Source: Sipunculus nudus (lineage: Eukaryota > Annelida > Sipuncula > Golfingiida > Sipunculidae). From it: a stretch of DNA of 64,000 nt. Both the position numbers and the translations under genes were made by a program. A model generated the notes under the pieces. The model did not search any database. It saw nothing but the letters and a program-made list of their open reading frames with translations, and was not told the DNA's origin. Of this stretch, positions 1-11,220 are shown in pieces (the first letter of the stretch is position 1; each line of letters begins with the position of its first letter). The stretch covers positions 250,001-314,000 of the forward strand of contig CM049310.1 in NCBI GenBank assembly GCA_026874595.1, read 5' to 3'.

Positions 1-77
1 AGTGGGATTCGAACCCACGCCTGGAGAACCAGACTGCGACCTGAACGCAGCGCCTTAGACCGCTCGGCCATCCTGAC
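1..77 (-). tRNA. tRNA-Leu-CAG: tRNA-Leu(CAG), cut by window edge
   Basis: The 5' 77 bases of a tRNA-Leu identical to the full copy at 2221. The last seven bases (3' acceptor strand and discriminator) lie outside the window. Confidence 0.95.
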
Positions 78-167
78 GTTAGCGGCTATGTTTAAACACA
101 TTTGCTTCTACGTTATCTCTTCAACTGTTACGGATCTCTTCTCTCATCAAGAATTGCGTTTCTATTT

Positions 168-610
168 CATCGGATTCTGCACTCAAGTGTTATCATTATT
201 GAATATCTTTGTTATCAAATTGTCATAAATATTCAATGGAATATCTTCATGATTTAATTTTCATGATAATCACATTCCTTTCTTGTGTCCCTTATACCAT
301 GCAGAAACACATTACCAGGGCTGTCTTGGGCACAACAGCAGAAACGAAAGCCTTATCGGTCTACAAGAGTTGCAGACGGGCATTGACGTTCTCCTCACCA
401 ATACTTTATTATTCGTGTTTTAGTTACCCAAACCTCGTTTGTCATCGGGAACAACATCCATTATTATTGGATTCCATGTTTCATTTTCTGATTACTGTAA
501 GCATCACATGTAAAGACCAACTCTTTTGAAAGAATGCAAAAGCTCTTTAAAAGTAAATTAGACCCCATGAAATATACTTCATTTAATCCTAGCTTAGCGA
601 TCATTCTGCC
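168..610. repeat. Internal spacer duplication, copy a (exemplar)
   Basis: This copy starts CATCGGATTCTGC and aligns with the next block at 611, which starts CATCGGATTCCGC. Shared landmarks in the same order are AAATTGTCAT(A/G)AATATTCAA, GGCATTGACGTTCTCCTCACC, TATTATTCGTGTTTTAGTTAC, an AAAGCTCTTT segment, AGACCCCATGAAAT and CTAGCTTAGCG. The copies have diverged far more than the monomers have from each other, so the duplication predates the array. Confidence 0.85.
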
Positions 611-1024
611 CATCGGATTCCGCATTTGCGTGTTATGATTACTGATTTGCTTCATTATTAAATTGTCATGAATATTCAAATTCATTTCTTATGTCGCTTA
701 TACGATGCACAAACCCCTACCAAGTCTGTCGTGTGCACGATCAGTACAATCGAATGCCTTATCAGTTAAACTAGTTCTGTACAGGCATTGACGTTCTCCT
801 CACCAATATATATAATCGTTTACTTTATTATTCGTGTTTTAGTTACTCAGACCTTGTTTTACGTCAGGAGAGGCACCACTTACTGTTGGATTCAATATTT
901 GTGATTACTAAGTCAGCATCACATCTAAAGACAAAATCTTTTGAAACAATACCAAAGCTCTTTTAAAAACATCAGACCCCATGAAATGTTAATAATTTAA
1001 ACCTAGCTTAGCGTAAATTCAGCC
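611..1024. repeat. Internal spacer duplication, copy b (exemplar)
   Basis: Second, diverged copy of the block at 168, offset by about 443 bp. It carries an extra ATATATAATCGTTTAC insertion after CTCACCA, and is otherwise collinear with copy a. The retroelement at the right end of the array broke in exactly at this ATATAT point of the last monomer. Confidence 0.83.
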
Positions 1025-1161
1025 TGAAGATTTAAGATTCGAAGAAGCACCTCTGTAATTCTAAATTGTACATGTATATGAATGACTGAATAACACAAGT
1101 TTTCTTTTTTTTTCAAAGCGGCGACTGAGGCGTGGCTCTTTTCATTAGGTTCTTGCTTTTA

Positions 1162-1267
1162 AAATGACCATATCGCCCGATGGGTTTCTGTTTCCTAATG
1201 GCCAATGCTTCTGTCTCGCTAAGACATGAGAGAACGAGGTACTTTTGCGTGGGTGCATACATTTAAC
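1162..1267. repeat. 106-bp internal duplication, copy a (exemplar)
   Basis: Begins AAATGACCATATCGCCC and is repeated from 1268 as AAATGACCATATGGCCC. Both are followed by GGGTT, TTTC, TAATG and GCCA elements in matching order. Confidence 0.75.
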
Positions 1268-1370
1268 AAATGACCATATGGCCCAAAAGGGTTGGTTCTC
1301 TTTTCTAATGTGCCATGTTTCTTTCACGCGTACACATGAATTTCAAAATTTCTTTGAAACTGTATACTCA
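1268..1370. repeat. 106-bp internal duplication, copy b (exemplar)
   Basis: Partner of the block at 1162. The match is clear for about 75 bases, up to ACATGA, and then fades. Confidence 0.7.
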
Positions 1371-1614
1371 ATCAATAAACTGATCCAATTTAAAGGGAGG
1401 CATATCAGACGAGCAGAAACAAAGAGTTCCTGATAATGTCATTTAGCTTGTCATGGGCACGCAAAGAAAGGTTTGCTCGAACTGAGTCCCGAATGGCCGT
1501 TTCGTTTCAACTTACAATGGATATCGCACTCATGAATGCCACCTTGCAAGTGCACGTGAGAAAGGCATAATTGTGCTTTCGAACAGGTCAGGACCATTAC
1601 GCTGCAGCGTCCAT

Positions 1615-1688
1615 GGCCGGTTAGCTCAGTTGGTTAGAGCGTCGTGCTGATAACGCGAAGGTCGCGGGTTCGACCCCCGTGCTGGCCA
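1615..1688 (+). tRNA. tRNA-Ile-GAT: tRNA-Ile(GAT), reference copy
   Basis: A 74-base gene including the discriminator A, no intron. The acceptor GGCCGGT pairs with GCTGGCC (two G-T pairs). Box A (TAGCTCAGTTGG) is a perfect match to the Pol III consensus and keeps T8 and A14. The anticodon stem TCGTG/CGCGA closes the loop CTGATAA, giving anticodon GAT for isoleucine. The T-arm has box B (GGTTCGACCCC). A TTTT terminator follows eleven bases after the gene. The body closely matches animal tRNA-Ile, but most eukaryotic nuclear isoleucine genes for these codons have AAT (inosine) instead, so GAT is unusual. Its arm facing tRNA-Leu is 1.54 kb away. Confidence 0.96.
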
Positions 1689-1698
1689 AGGAAACTTC

Positions 1699-1702
1699 TT
1701 TT
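1699..1702 (+). terminator. Pol III T-run terminator of tRNA-Ile (exemplar)
   Basis: TTTT within CTTCTTTTGC, 11-14 bases past the gene. It is kept in every Ile copy. After the copy at 49964 a deletion makes it TTTTT (50045-50049), and after 32481 the context is TTTTCC. Confidence 0.8.
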
Positions 1703-2210
1703 GCTGGGATCTGTCAGACCGACGCATTGCACGGGTTTAATGTCAGCCGGAATTAATCGCTGGAACGAGGACCTTACACCAAGCCGTTCTTAGCGAGACC
1801 TTGACTTTTTCCATTTTCTCTCATGATTCGTCCGAAAGAAGGAAACCTTATTTAATTTATTTACTTCTAGTAACACGCACTGCAACGGTCGACTGGGTGC
1901 TCTGTTATCCGTCCATAAACTGTGTGCAGATACACGTTTTTCTTTATGTCAAGATTTAATTGGCTCGCATGCATTTATTAATTATCTTTCACAAGAGATG
2001 TAGTTTCGCAGTTGGGAAATTAGTTGTCATGAAATCCACCAGTTGTCACTGCAGTCAATGAGTGTGCACTCACCTGCTGATGCAACATATATGTGAACTG
2101 TATACAAATGAAGGGGCAAAATAAGCAATTAAACCCTGGTGATAGTATACACTACATACCACAGGCAGTACAGTAAAGGAACATACGAAGCGGACTGCAT
2201 ACAGACCAAC

Positions 2211-2214
2211 AAAA
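2211..2214 (-). terminator. Pol III T-run terminator of tRNA-Leu (exemplar)
   Basis: Four T residues on the minus strand, six bases beyond the tRNA-Leu 3' end. The same run sits 7-10 bases left of every complete tRNA-Leu in the array. Confidence 0.8.
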
Positions 2215-2220
2215 GGGAAT

Positions 2221-2304
2221 TGTCAGAAGTGGGATTCGAACCCACGCCTGGAGAACCAGACTGCGACCTGAACGCAGCGCCTTAGACCGCTCGGCCATCC
2301 TGAC
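2221..2304 (-). tRNA. tRNA-Leu-CAG: tRNA-Leu(CAG), reference copy
   Basis: An 84-base type II tRNA gene without intron. The acceptor stem GTCAGGA pairs with TTCTGAC, with one G-T pair, and the discriminator is A. The D-arm holds box A (TGGCCGAGCGG) and keeps G18-G19. The anticodon stem CTGCG/CGCAG closes the loop TTCAGGT, giving anticodon CAG, which reads CUG leucine codons. A long variable arm, typical of leucine, follows. The T-arm holds box B (GGTTCGAATCC). CCA is not encoded. On the minus strand, CCCTTTT starts three bases after the gene and gives a Pol III stop (TTTT at 2214-2211). It closely resembles vertebrate tRNA-Leu-CAG as I remember it. All structural elements needed for function are present. 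Confidence 0.97.
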
Positions 2305-3840
2305 GTTAGCGGCTCTGTTTAAACACATTTGCTTCTACGTTATCTCTTCAACTGTTACGGATCTCTTCTCTCATCAAGAATTGCGTTTCTATTTCATCGG
2401 ATTCTGCACTTAAGTGTTATCATTATTGAATATCTTTGTTATCAAATTGTCATAAATATTCAATGGAATATCTTCATGATTTAATTGTCATGATAATCAC
2501 ATTCCTTTCTTGTGTCCCTTATACCATGCAGAAACACATTACCAGGGCTGTCTTGGGCACAACAGCAGAAACGAAAGCCTTATCGGTCTACAAGAGTTGC
2601 AGACGGGCATTGACGTTCTCCTCACCAATACTTTATTATTCGTGTTTTAGTTACCCAAACCTCGTTTGTCATCGGGAACAACATCCATTATTATTGGATT
2701 CCATGTTTCATTTTCTGATTACTGTAAGCATCACATGTAAAGACCAACTCTTTTGAAAGAATGCAAAAGCTCTTTAAAAGTACATTAGACCCCATGAAAT
2801 ATACTTCATTTAATCCTAGCTTAGCGATCATTCTGCCCATCGGATTCCGCATTTGCGTGTTATGATTACTGATTTGCTTCATTATTAAATTGTCATGAAT
2901 ATTCAAATTCCTTTCTTATGTCGCTTATACGATGCACAAACCCCTACCAAGTCTGTCGTGTGCACGATCAGTACAATCGAATGCCTGATCAGTTAAACTA
3001 GTTCTGTACAGGCATTGACGTTCTCCTCACCAATATATATAATCGTTTACTTTATTATTCGTGTTTTAGTTACTCAGACCTTGTTTTACGTCAGGAGAGG
3101 CACCACTTACTGTTGGATTCAATATTTGTGATTACTAAGTCAGCATCACATCTAAAGACAAAATCTTTTGAAACAATACCAAAGCTCTTTTAAAAACATC
3201 AGACCCCATGAAATGTTAATAATTTAAACCTAGCTTAGCGTAAATTCAGCCTGAAGATTTAAGATTCGAAGAAGCACCTCTGTAATTCTAAATTGTACAT
3301 GTATATGAATGACTGAATAACACAAGTTTTCTTTTTTTTCAAAGCGGCGACTGAGGCGTGGCTCTTTTCATTAGGTTCTTGCTTTTAAAATGACCATATC
3401 GCCCGATGGGTTTCTGTTTCCTAATGGCCAATGCTTCTGTCTCGCTAAGACATGAGAGAACGAGGTACTTTTGCGTGGGTGCATACATTTAACAAATGAC
3501 CATATGGCCCAATAGGGTTGGTTCTCTTTTCTAATGTGCCATGTTTCTTTCACGCGTACACATGAATTTCAAAATTTCTTTGAAACTGTATACTCAATCA
3601 ATAAACTGATCCAATTTAAAGGGAGGCATATCAGACGAGCAGAAACAAAGAGTTCCTGATAATGTCATTTAGCTTGTCATGGGCACGCAAAGAAAGGTTT
3701 GCTCGAACTGAGTCCCGAATGGCCGTTTCGTTTCAACTTACAATGGATATCGCACTCATGAATGCCACCTTGCAAGTGCACGTGAGAAAGGCATAATTGT
3801 GCTTTCGAACAGGTCAGGACCATTACGCTGCAGCGTCCAT

Positions 3841-3914
3841 GGCCGGTTAGCTCAGTTGGTTAGAGCGTCGTGCTGATAACGCGAAGGTCGCGGGTTCGAC
3901 CCCCGTGCTGGCCA
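3841..3914 (+). tRNA. tRNA-Ile-GAT: tRNA-Ile(GAT)
   Basis: Identical to the copy at 1615. Confidence 0.96.
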
Positions 3915-4446
3915 AGGAAACTTCTTTTGCTGGGATCTGTCAGACCGACGCATTGCACGGGTTTAATGTCAGCCGGAATTAATCGCTGGAACGAGGACCT
4001 TACACCAAGCCGTTCTTAGCGAGACCTTGACTTTTTCCATTTTCTCTCATGATTCGTCCGAAAGAAGGAAACCTTATTTAATTTATTTACTTCTAGTAAC
4101 ACGCACTGCAACGGTCGACTGGGTGCTCTGTTATCCGTCCATAAACTGTGTGCAGATACACGTTTTTCTTTATGTCAAGATTTAATTGGCTCGCATGCAT
4201 TTATTAATTATCTTTCACAAGAGATGTAGTTTCGCAGTTGGGAAATTAGTTGTCATGAAATCCACCAGTTGTCACTGCAGTCAATGAGTGTGCACTCACC
4301 TGCTGATGCAACATATATGTGAACTGTATACAAATGAAGGGGCAAAATAAGCAATTAAACCCTGGTGATAGTATACACTACATACCACAGGCAGTACAGT
4401 AAAGGAACATACGAAGCGGACTGCATACAGACCAACAAAAGGGAAT

Positions 4447-4530
4447 TGTCAGAAGTGGGATTCGAACCCACGCCTGGAGAACCAGACTGCGACCTGAACG
4501 CAGCGCCTTAGACCGCTCGGCCATCCTGAC
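4447..4530 (-). tRNA. tRNA-Leu-CAG: tRNA-Leu(CAG)
   Basis: Identical to the copy at 2221. It opens the second monomer of the 6690-bp higher-order repeat. Confidence 0.97.
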
Positions 4531-6066
4531 GTTAGCGGCTCTGTTTAAACACATTTGCTTCTACGTTATCTCTTCAACTGTTACGGATCTCTTCTCTCAT
4601 CAAGAATTGCGTTTCTATTTCATCGGATTCTGCACTTAAGTGTTATCATTATTGAATATCTTTGTTATCAAATTGTCATAAATATTCAATGGAATATCTT
4701 CATGATTTAATTGTCATGATAATCACATTCCTTTCTTGTGTCCCTTATACCATGCAGAAACACATTACCAGGGCTGTCTTGGGCACAACAGCAGAAACGA
4801 AAGCCTTATCGGTCTACAAGAGTTGCAGACGGGCATTGACGTTCTCCTCACCAATACTTTATTATTCGTGTTTTAGTTACCCAAACCTCGTTTGTCATCG
4901 GGAACAACATCCATTATTATTGGATTCCATGTTTCATTTTCTGATTACTGTAAGCATCACATGTAAAGACCAACTCTTTTGAAAGAATGCAAAAGCTCTT
5001 TAAAAGTACATTAGACCCCATGAAATATACTTCATTTAATCCTAGCTTAGCGATCATTCTGCCCATCGGATTCCGCATTTGCGTGTTATGATTACTGATT
5101 TGCTTCATTATTAAATTGTCATGAATATTCAAATTCCTTTCTTATGTCGCTTATACGATGCACAAACCCCTACCAAGTCTGTCGTGTGCACGATCAGTAC
5201 AATCGAATGCCTGATCAGTTAAACTAGTTCTGTACAGGCATTGACGTTCTCCTCACCAATATATATAATCGTTTACTTTATTATTCGTGTTTTAGTTACT
5301 CAGACCTTGTTTTACGTCAGGAGAGGCACCACTTACTGTTGGATTCAATATTTGTGATTACTAAGTCAGCATCACATCTAAAGACAAAATCTTTTGAAAC
5401 AATACCAAAGCTCTTTTAAAAACATCAGACCCCATGAAATGTTAATAATTTAAACCTAGCTTAGCGTAAATTCAGCCTGAAGATTTAAGATTCGAAGAAG
5501 CACCTCTGTAATTCTAAATTGTACATGTATATGAATGACTGAATAACACAAGCTTTCTTTTTTTTCAAAGCGGCGACTGAGGCGTGGCTCTTTTCATTAG
5601 GTTCTTGCTTTTAAAATGACCATATCGCCCGATGGGTTTCTGTTTCCTAATGGCCAATGCTTCTGTCTCGCTAAGACATGAGAGAACGAGGTACTTTTGC
5701 GTGGGTGCATACATTTAACAAATGACCATATGGCCCAATAGGGTTGGTTCTCTTTTCTAATGTGCCATGTTTCTTTCACGCGTACACATGAATTTCAAAA
5801 TTTCTTTGAAACTGTATACTCAATCAATAAACTGATCCAATTTAAAGGGAGGCATATCAGACGAGCAGAAACAAAGAGTTCCTGATAATGTCATTTAGCT
5901 TGTCATGGGCACGCAAAGAAAGGTTTGCTCGAACTGAGTCCCGAATGGCCGTTTCGTTTCAACTTACAATGGATATCGCACTCATGAATGCCACCTTGCA
6001 AGTGCACGTGAGAAAGGCATAATTGTGCTTTCGAACAGGTCAGGACCATTACGCTGCAGCGTCCAT

Positions 6067-6140
6067 GGCCGGTTAGCTCAGTTGGTTAGAGCGTCGTGCT
6101 GATAACGCGAAGGTCGCGGGTTCGACCCCCGTGCTGGCCA
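6067..6140 (+). tRNA. tRNA-Ile-GAT: tRNA-Ile(GAT)
   Basis: Identical to the copy at 1615, in the second monomer of higher-order repeat copy 1. Confidence 0.96.
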
Positions 6141-6672
6141 AGGAAACTTCTTTTGCTGGGATCTGTCAGACCGACGCATTGCACGGGTTTAATGTCAGCC
6201 GGAATTAATCGCTGGAACGAGGACCTTACACCAAGCCGTTCTTAGCGAGACCTTGACTTTTTCCATTTTCTCTCATGATTCGTCCGAAAGAAGGAAACCT
6301 TATTTAATTTATTTACTTCTAGTAACACGCACTGCAACGGTCGACTGGGTGCTCTGTTATCCGTCCATAAAATGTGTGCAGATACACGTTTTTCTTTATG
6401 TCAAGATTTAATTGGCTCGCATGCACTTATTAATTATCGTTCACAAGAGATGTAGTTTCGCAGTTGGGAAATTAGTTGTCATGAAATCCCCCAGTTGTCA
6501 CTGCTGTCAATGAGTGTGCACTCACCTGCTGATGCAACATATATGTGAACTGTATACAAATGAAGGGGCAAAATAAGCAATTAAACCCTGGTGATAGTAT
6601 ACACTGCATACCACAGGCAGTACAGTAAAGGAACATACGAACCGGACTGCATACAGACCAATAAAAGGGAAT

Positions 6673-6756
6673 TGTCAGAAGTGGGATTCGAACCCACGCC
6701 TGGAGAACCAGACTGCGACCTGAAGGCAGCGCCTTAGACCGCTCGGCCATCCTGAC
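6673..6756 (-). tRNA. tRNA-Leu-CAG: tRNA-Leu(CAG) with anticodon-stem mismatch
   Basis: One change from the reference: plus-strand 6725 is G instead of C. This turns G31 of the tRNA into C and breaks the pair with C39 that closes the anticodon loop. Everything else is intact. The equivalent gene in the second higher-order repeat copy (13363) is normal, so the change arose after that duplication. It may weaken the tRNA without abolishing it. Confidence 0.85.
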
Positions 6757-8304
6757 GTTAGCGGCTATGTTTAAACACATTTGCTTCTACGTTATCTCTT
6801 CAACTGTTACGGATCTCTTCTCTCATCAAGAATTCTCATCAAGAATTGCGTTTCTATTTCATCGGATTCTGCAGTTGCGTGTTATCATTATTGAATATCT
6901 TTGTTATCAAATTGTCATAAATATTCAATGGAATATCTTCATGATTTAATTTTCATGAAAATCACATTCCTTTCTTATGTCCCTTATACCATGCAGAAAC
7001 ACATTACCAGGGCTGTCTTGGGCACAACAGCAGAAACGAAAGCCTTATCGGTCTACAAGAGTTGCAGACGGGCATTGACGTTCTCCTCACCAATACTTTA
7101 TTATTCGTGTTTTAGTTACCCAAACCTCGTTTGTCATCGGGAACAACATCAATTATTATTGGATTCCATGTTTCATTTTCTGATTACTGTAAGCATCACA
7201 TGTAAAGACCAACTCTTTTGAAAGAATGCAAAAGCTCTTTAAAAGTAAATTAGACCCCATGAAATATATTTCATTTAATCCTAGCTTAGCGATCATTCTG
7301 CCCATCGGATTCCGCATTTGCGTGTTATGATTACTGATTTGCTTCATTATTAAATTGTCATGAATATTCAAATTCCTTTCTTATGTCGCTTATACGATGC
7401 ACAAACCCCTACCAAGTCTGTCGTGTGCACGATCAGTACAATCGAATGCCTTATCAGTTAAACTAGTTCTGTACAGGCATTGACGTTCTCCTCACCAATA
7501 TATATAATCGTTTACTTTATTATTCGTGTTTTAGTTACTCAGACCTTGTTTTACGTCAGGAGAGGCACCACTTACTGTTGGATTCAATATTTGTGATTAC
7601 TAAGTCAGCATCACATCTAAAGACAAAATCTTTTGAAACAATACCAAAGCTCTTTTAAAAACATCAGACCCCATGAAATGTTAATAATTTAAACCTAGCT
7701 TAGCGTAAATTCAGCCTGAAGATTTAAGATTCGAAGAAGCACCTCTGTAATTCTAAATTGTACATGTATATGAATGACTGAATAACACAAGTTTTTTTTT
7801 TTTCAAAGCGGCGACTGAGGCGTGGCTCTTTTCATTAGGTTCTTGCTTTTAAAATGACCATATCGCCCGATGAGTTTCTGTTTCCTAATGGCCAATGCTT
7901 CTGTCTCGCTAAGACATGAGAGAACGAGGTACTTTTGCGTGGGTGCATACATTTAACAAATGACCATATGGCCCAATAGGGTTGGTTCTCTTTTCTAATG
8001 TGCCATGTTTCTTTCACGCGTACACATGAATTTTAAAATTTCTTTGAAACTGTATACTCAATCAATAAACTGATCCAATTTAAAGGGAGGCATATCAGAC
8101 GAGCAGAAACAAAGAGTTCCTGATAATGTCATTTAGCTTGTCATGGGCACGCAAAGAAAGGTTTGCTCGAACTGAGTCCCGAATGGCCGTTTCGTTTCAA
8201 CTTACAATGGATATCGCACTCATGAATGCCACCTTGCAAGTGCACGTGAGAAAGGCATAATTGTGCTTTCGAACAGGTCAGGACCATTACGCTGCAGCGT
8301 CCAT

Positions 8305-8378
8305 GGCCGGTTAGCTCAGTTGGTTAGAGCGTCGTGCTGATAACGCGAAGGTCGCGGGTTCGACCCCCGTGCTGGCCA
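8305..8378 (+). tRNA. tRNA-Ile-GAT: tRNA-Ile(GAT)
   Basis: Identical to the copy at 1615, in a 2238-bp monomer carrying the 12-bp duplication. Confidence 0.96.
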
Positions 8379-8910
8379 AGGAAACTTCTTTTGCTGGGAT
8401 CTGTCAGACCGACGCATTGCACGGGTTTAATGTCAGCCGGAATTAATCGCTGGAACGAGGACCTTACACCAAGCCGTTCTTAGCGAGACCTTGACTTTTT
8501 CCATTTTCTCTCATGATTCGTCCGAAAGAAGGAAACCTTATTCAATTTATTTACTTCTAGTAACACGCACTGCAACGGTCGACTGGGTGCTCTGTTATCC
8601 GTCCATAAACTGTGTGCAGAAACACGTTTTTCTTTATGTCAAGATTTAATTGGCTCGCATGCATTTATTAATTATCTTTCACAAGAGATGTAGTTTCGCA
8701 GTTGGGAAATTAGTTGTCATGAAATCCACCAGTTGTCACTGCAGTCAATGAGTGTGCACTCACCTGCTGATGCAACATATATGTGAACTGTATACAAATG
8801 AAGGGGCAAAATAAGCAATTAAACCCTGGTGATAGTATACACTGCATACCACAGGCAGTACAGTAAAGGAACATACGAAGCGGACTGCATACAGACCAAC
8901 AAAAGGGAAT

Positions 8911-8994
8911 TGTCAGAAGTGGGATTCGAACCCACGCCTGGAGAACCAGACTGCGACCTGAACGCAGCGCCTTAGACCGCTCGGCCATCCTGAC
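8911..8994 (-). tRNA. tRNA-Leu-CAG: tRNA-Leu(CAG)
   Basis: Same sequence as the reference copy. It sits at the seam between the two higher-order repeat copies. Confidence 0.97.
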
Positions 8995-10530
8995 GTTAGC
9001 GGCTATGTTTAAACACATTTGCTTCTACGTTATCTCTTCATCTGTTACGGATCTCTTCTCTCATCAAGAATTGCGTTTCTATTTCATCGGATTCTGCATT
9101 TAAGTGTTATCATTATTGAATATCTTTGTTATCAAATTGTCATAAATATTCAATGGAATATCTTCATGATTTAATTGTCATGATAATCACATTCCTTTCT
9201 TGTGTCCCTTATACCATGCAGAAACACATTACCAGGGCTGTCTTGGGCACAACAGCAGAAACGAAAGCCTTATCGGTCTACAAGAGTTGCAGACGGGCAT
9301 TGACGTTCTCCTCACCAATACTTTATTATTCGTGTTTTAGTTACCCAAACCTCGTTTGTCATCGGGAACAACATCCATTATTATTGGATTCCATGTTTCA
9401 TTTTCTGATTACTGTAAGCATCACATGTAAAGACCAACTCTTTTGAAAGAATGCAAAAGCTCTTTAAAAGTACATTAGACCCCATGAAATATACTTCATT
9501 TAATCCTAGCTTAGCGATCATTCTGCCCATCGGATTCCGCATTTGCGTGTTATGATTACTGATTTGCTTCATTATTAAATTGTCATGAATATTCAAATTC
9601 CTTTCTTATGTCGCTTATACGATGCACAAACCCCTACCAAGTCTGTCGTGTGCACGATCAGTACAATCGAATGCCTGATCAGTTAAACTAGTTCTGTACA
9701 GGCATTGACGTTCTCCTCACCAATATATATAATCGTTTACTTTATTATTCGTGTTTTAGTTACTCAGACCTTGTTTTACGTCAGGAGAGGCACCACTTAC
9801 TGTTGGATTCAATATTTGTGATTACTAAGTCAGCATCACATCTAAAGACAAAATCTTTTGAAACAATACCAAAGCTCTTTTAAAAACATCAGACCCCATG
9901 AAATGTTAATAATTTAAACCTAGCTTAGCGTAAATTCAGCCTGAAGATTTAAGATTCGAAGAAGCACCTCTGTAATTCTAAATTGTACATGTATATGAAT
10001 GACTGAATAACACAAGTTTTCTTTTTTTTCAAAGCGGCGACTGAGGCGTGGCTCTTTTCATTAGGTTCTTGCTTTTAAAATGACCATATCGCCCGATGGG
10101 TTTCTGTTTCCTAATGGCCAATGCTTCTGTCTCGCTAAGACATGAGAGAACGAGGTACTTTTGCGTGGGTGCATACATTTAACAAATGACCATATGGCCC
10201 AATAGGGTTGGTTCTCTTTTCTAATGTGCCATGTTTCTTTCACGCGTACACATGAATTTCAAAATTTCTTTGAAACTGTATACTCAATCAATAAACTGAT
10301 CCAATTTAAAGGGAGGCATATCAGACGAGCAGAAACAAAGAGTTCCTGATAATGTCATTTAGCTTGTCATGGGCACGCAAAGAAAGGTTTGCTCGAACTG
10401 AGTCCCGAATGGCCGTTTCGTTTCAACTTACAATGGATATCGCACTCATGAATGCCACCTTGCAAGTGCACGTGAGAAAGGCATAATTGTGCTTTCGAAC
10501 AGGTCAGGACCATTACGCTGCAGCGTCCAT

Positions 10531-10604
10531 GGCCGGTTAGCTCAGTTGGTTAGAGCGTCGTGCTGATAACGCGAAGGTCGCGGGTTCGACCCCCGTGCTG
10601 GCCA
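10531..10604 (+). tRNA. tRNA-Ile-GAT: tRNA-Ile(GAT)
   Basis: Identical to the copy at 1615; counterpart of 3841 in higher-order repeat copy 2. Confidence 0.96.
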
Positions 10605-11136
10605 AGGAAACTTCTTTTGCTGGGATCTGTCAGACCGACGCATTGCACGGGTTTAATGTCAGCCGGAATTAATCGCTGGAACGAGGACCTTACACCAAGC
10701 CGTTCTTAGCGAGACCTTGACTTTTTCCATTTTCTCTCATGATTCGTCCGAAAGAAGGAAACCTTATTTAATTTATTTACTTCTAGTAACACGCACTGCA
10801 ACGGTCGACTGGGTGCTCTGTTATCCGTCCATAAACTGTGTGCAGATACACGTTTTTCTTTATGTCAAGATTTAATTGGCTCGCATGCATTTATTAATTA
10901 TCTTTCACAAGAGATGTAGTTTCGCAGTTGGGAAATTAGTTGTCATGAAATCCACCAGTTGTCACTGCAGTCAATGAGTGTGCACTCACCTGCTGATGCA
11001 ACATATATGTGAACTGTATACAAATGAAGGGGCAAAATAAGCAATTAAACCCTGGTGATAGTATACACTACATACCACAGGCAGTACAGTAAAGGAACAT
11101 ACGAAGCGGACTGCATACAGACCAACAAAAGGGAAT

Positions 11137-11220
11137 TGTCAGAAGTGGGATTCGAACCCACGCCTGGAGAACCAGACTGCGACCTGAACGCAGCGCCTTA
11201 GACCGCTCGGCCATCCTGAC
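11137..11220 (-). tRNA. tRNA-Leu-CAG: tRNA-Leu(CAG)
   Basis: Reference sequence, counterpart of the gene at 4447 in the second higher-order repeat copy. Confidence 0.97.

Larger units (their letters stand above)
78..1614. other. Divergent spacer between tRNA-Leu and tRNA-Ile (exemplar of all monomers)
   Basis: About 1.54 kb of AT-rich DNA separates the 5' ends of the two tRNA genes. It contains two internal direct duplications (listed separately), a T-rich tract near 1103-1117 that varies in length between monomers, and short open frames that do not look coding. I see no second RNA gene. The same spacer, with small indels, lies between every tRNA-Leu and the next tRNA-Ile. Confidence 0.85.
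1689..2220. other. Convergent spacer between tRNA-Ile and tRNA-Leu (exemplar)
   Basis: A 532-bp stretch lies between the 3' ends of the two tRNA genes. It holds the tRNA-Ile T-run terminator at its left end and the tRNA-Leu terminator at its right end, and otherwise nothing I recognise. In class-3 monomers its left 75 bases were deleted together with tRNA-Ile. Confidence 0.85.
2411..9100. repeat. Higher-order repeat, copy 1 (three monomers, 6690 bp)
   Basis: This block and the next 6690 bp match almost base for base. Shared private variants include AAGC instead of AAGT before the T-tract of the second monomer, an AAATGTGTG variant near 6370 and 13060, a 12-bp duplication in the third monomer (near 6830 and 13520), and CGATGAG instead of CGATGGG near 7870 and 14560. 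The differences I noticed are 6725 (G here, C in copy 2) and 8385 (C here, T at 15075). The left boundary is approximate, because the first ~100 bases after the tRNA-Leu at 8911 resemble the monomer at 15601 instead. Confidence 0.88.

Noticed and set aside
209-529. A 106-113 codon plus-strand open frame after each tRNA-Leu, repeated in most monomers
   Set aside because: Its conservation only mirrors the near-identity of the monomers. The frame shifts or ends differently in several of them (26941, 44423, 48575, 50795), it overlaps the internal 443-bp duplication, and it matches no family I know.
1145-1327. Minus-strand 60-codon frame conserved in nearly all monomers
   Set aside because: It lies on the 106-bp internal duplication, is short, and has no recognisable domain. 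Conservation is explained by array homogenisation.
6472-6780. Minus-strand 102-codon frame containing MAERSKAL and RSLVLQAWVRIPLL
   Set aside because: It is read through the tRNA-Leu gene. Peptides like this are a familiar false call over tRNA-Leu.
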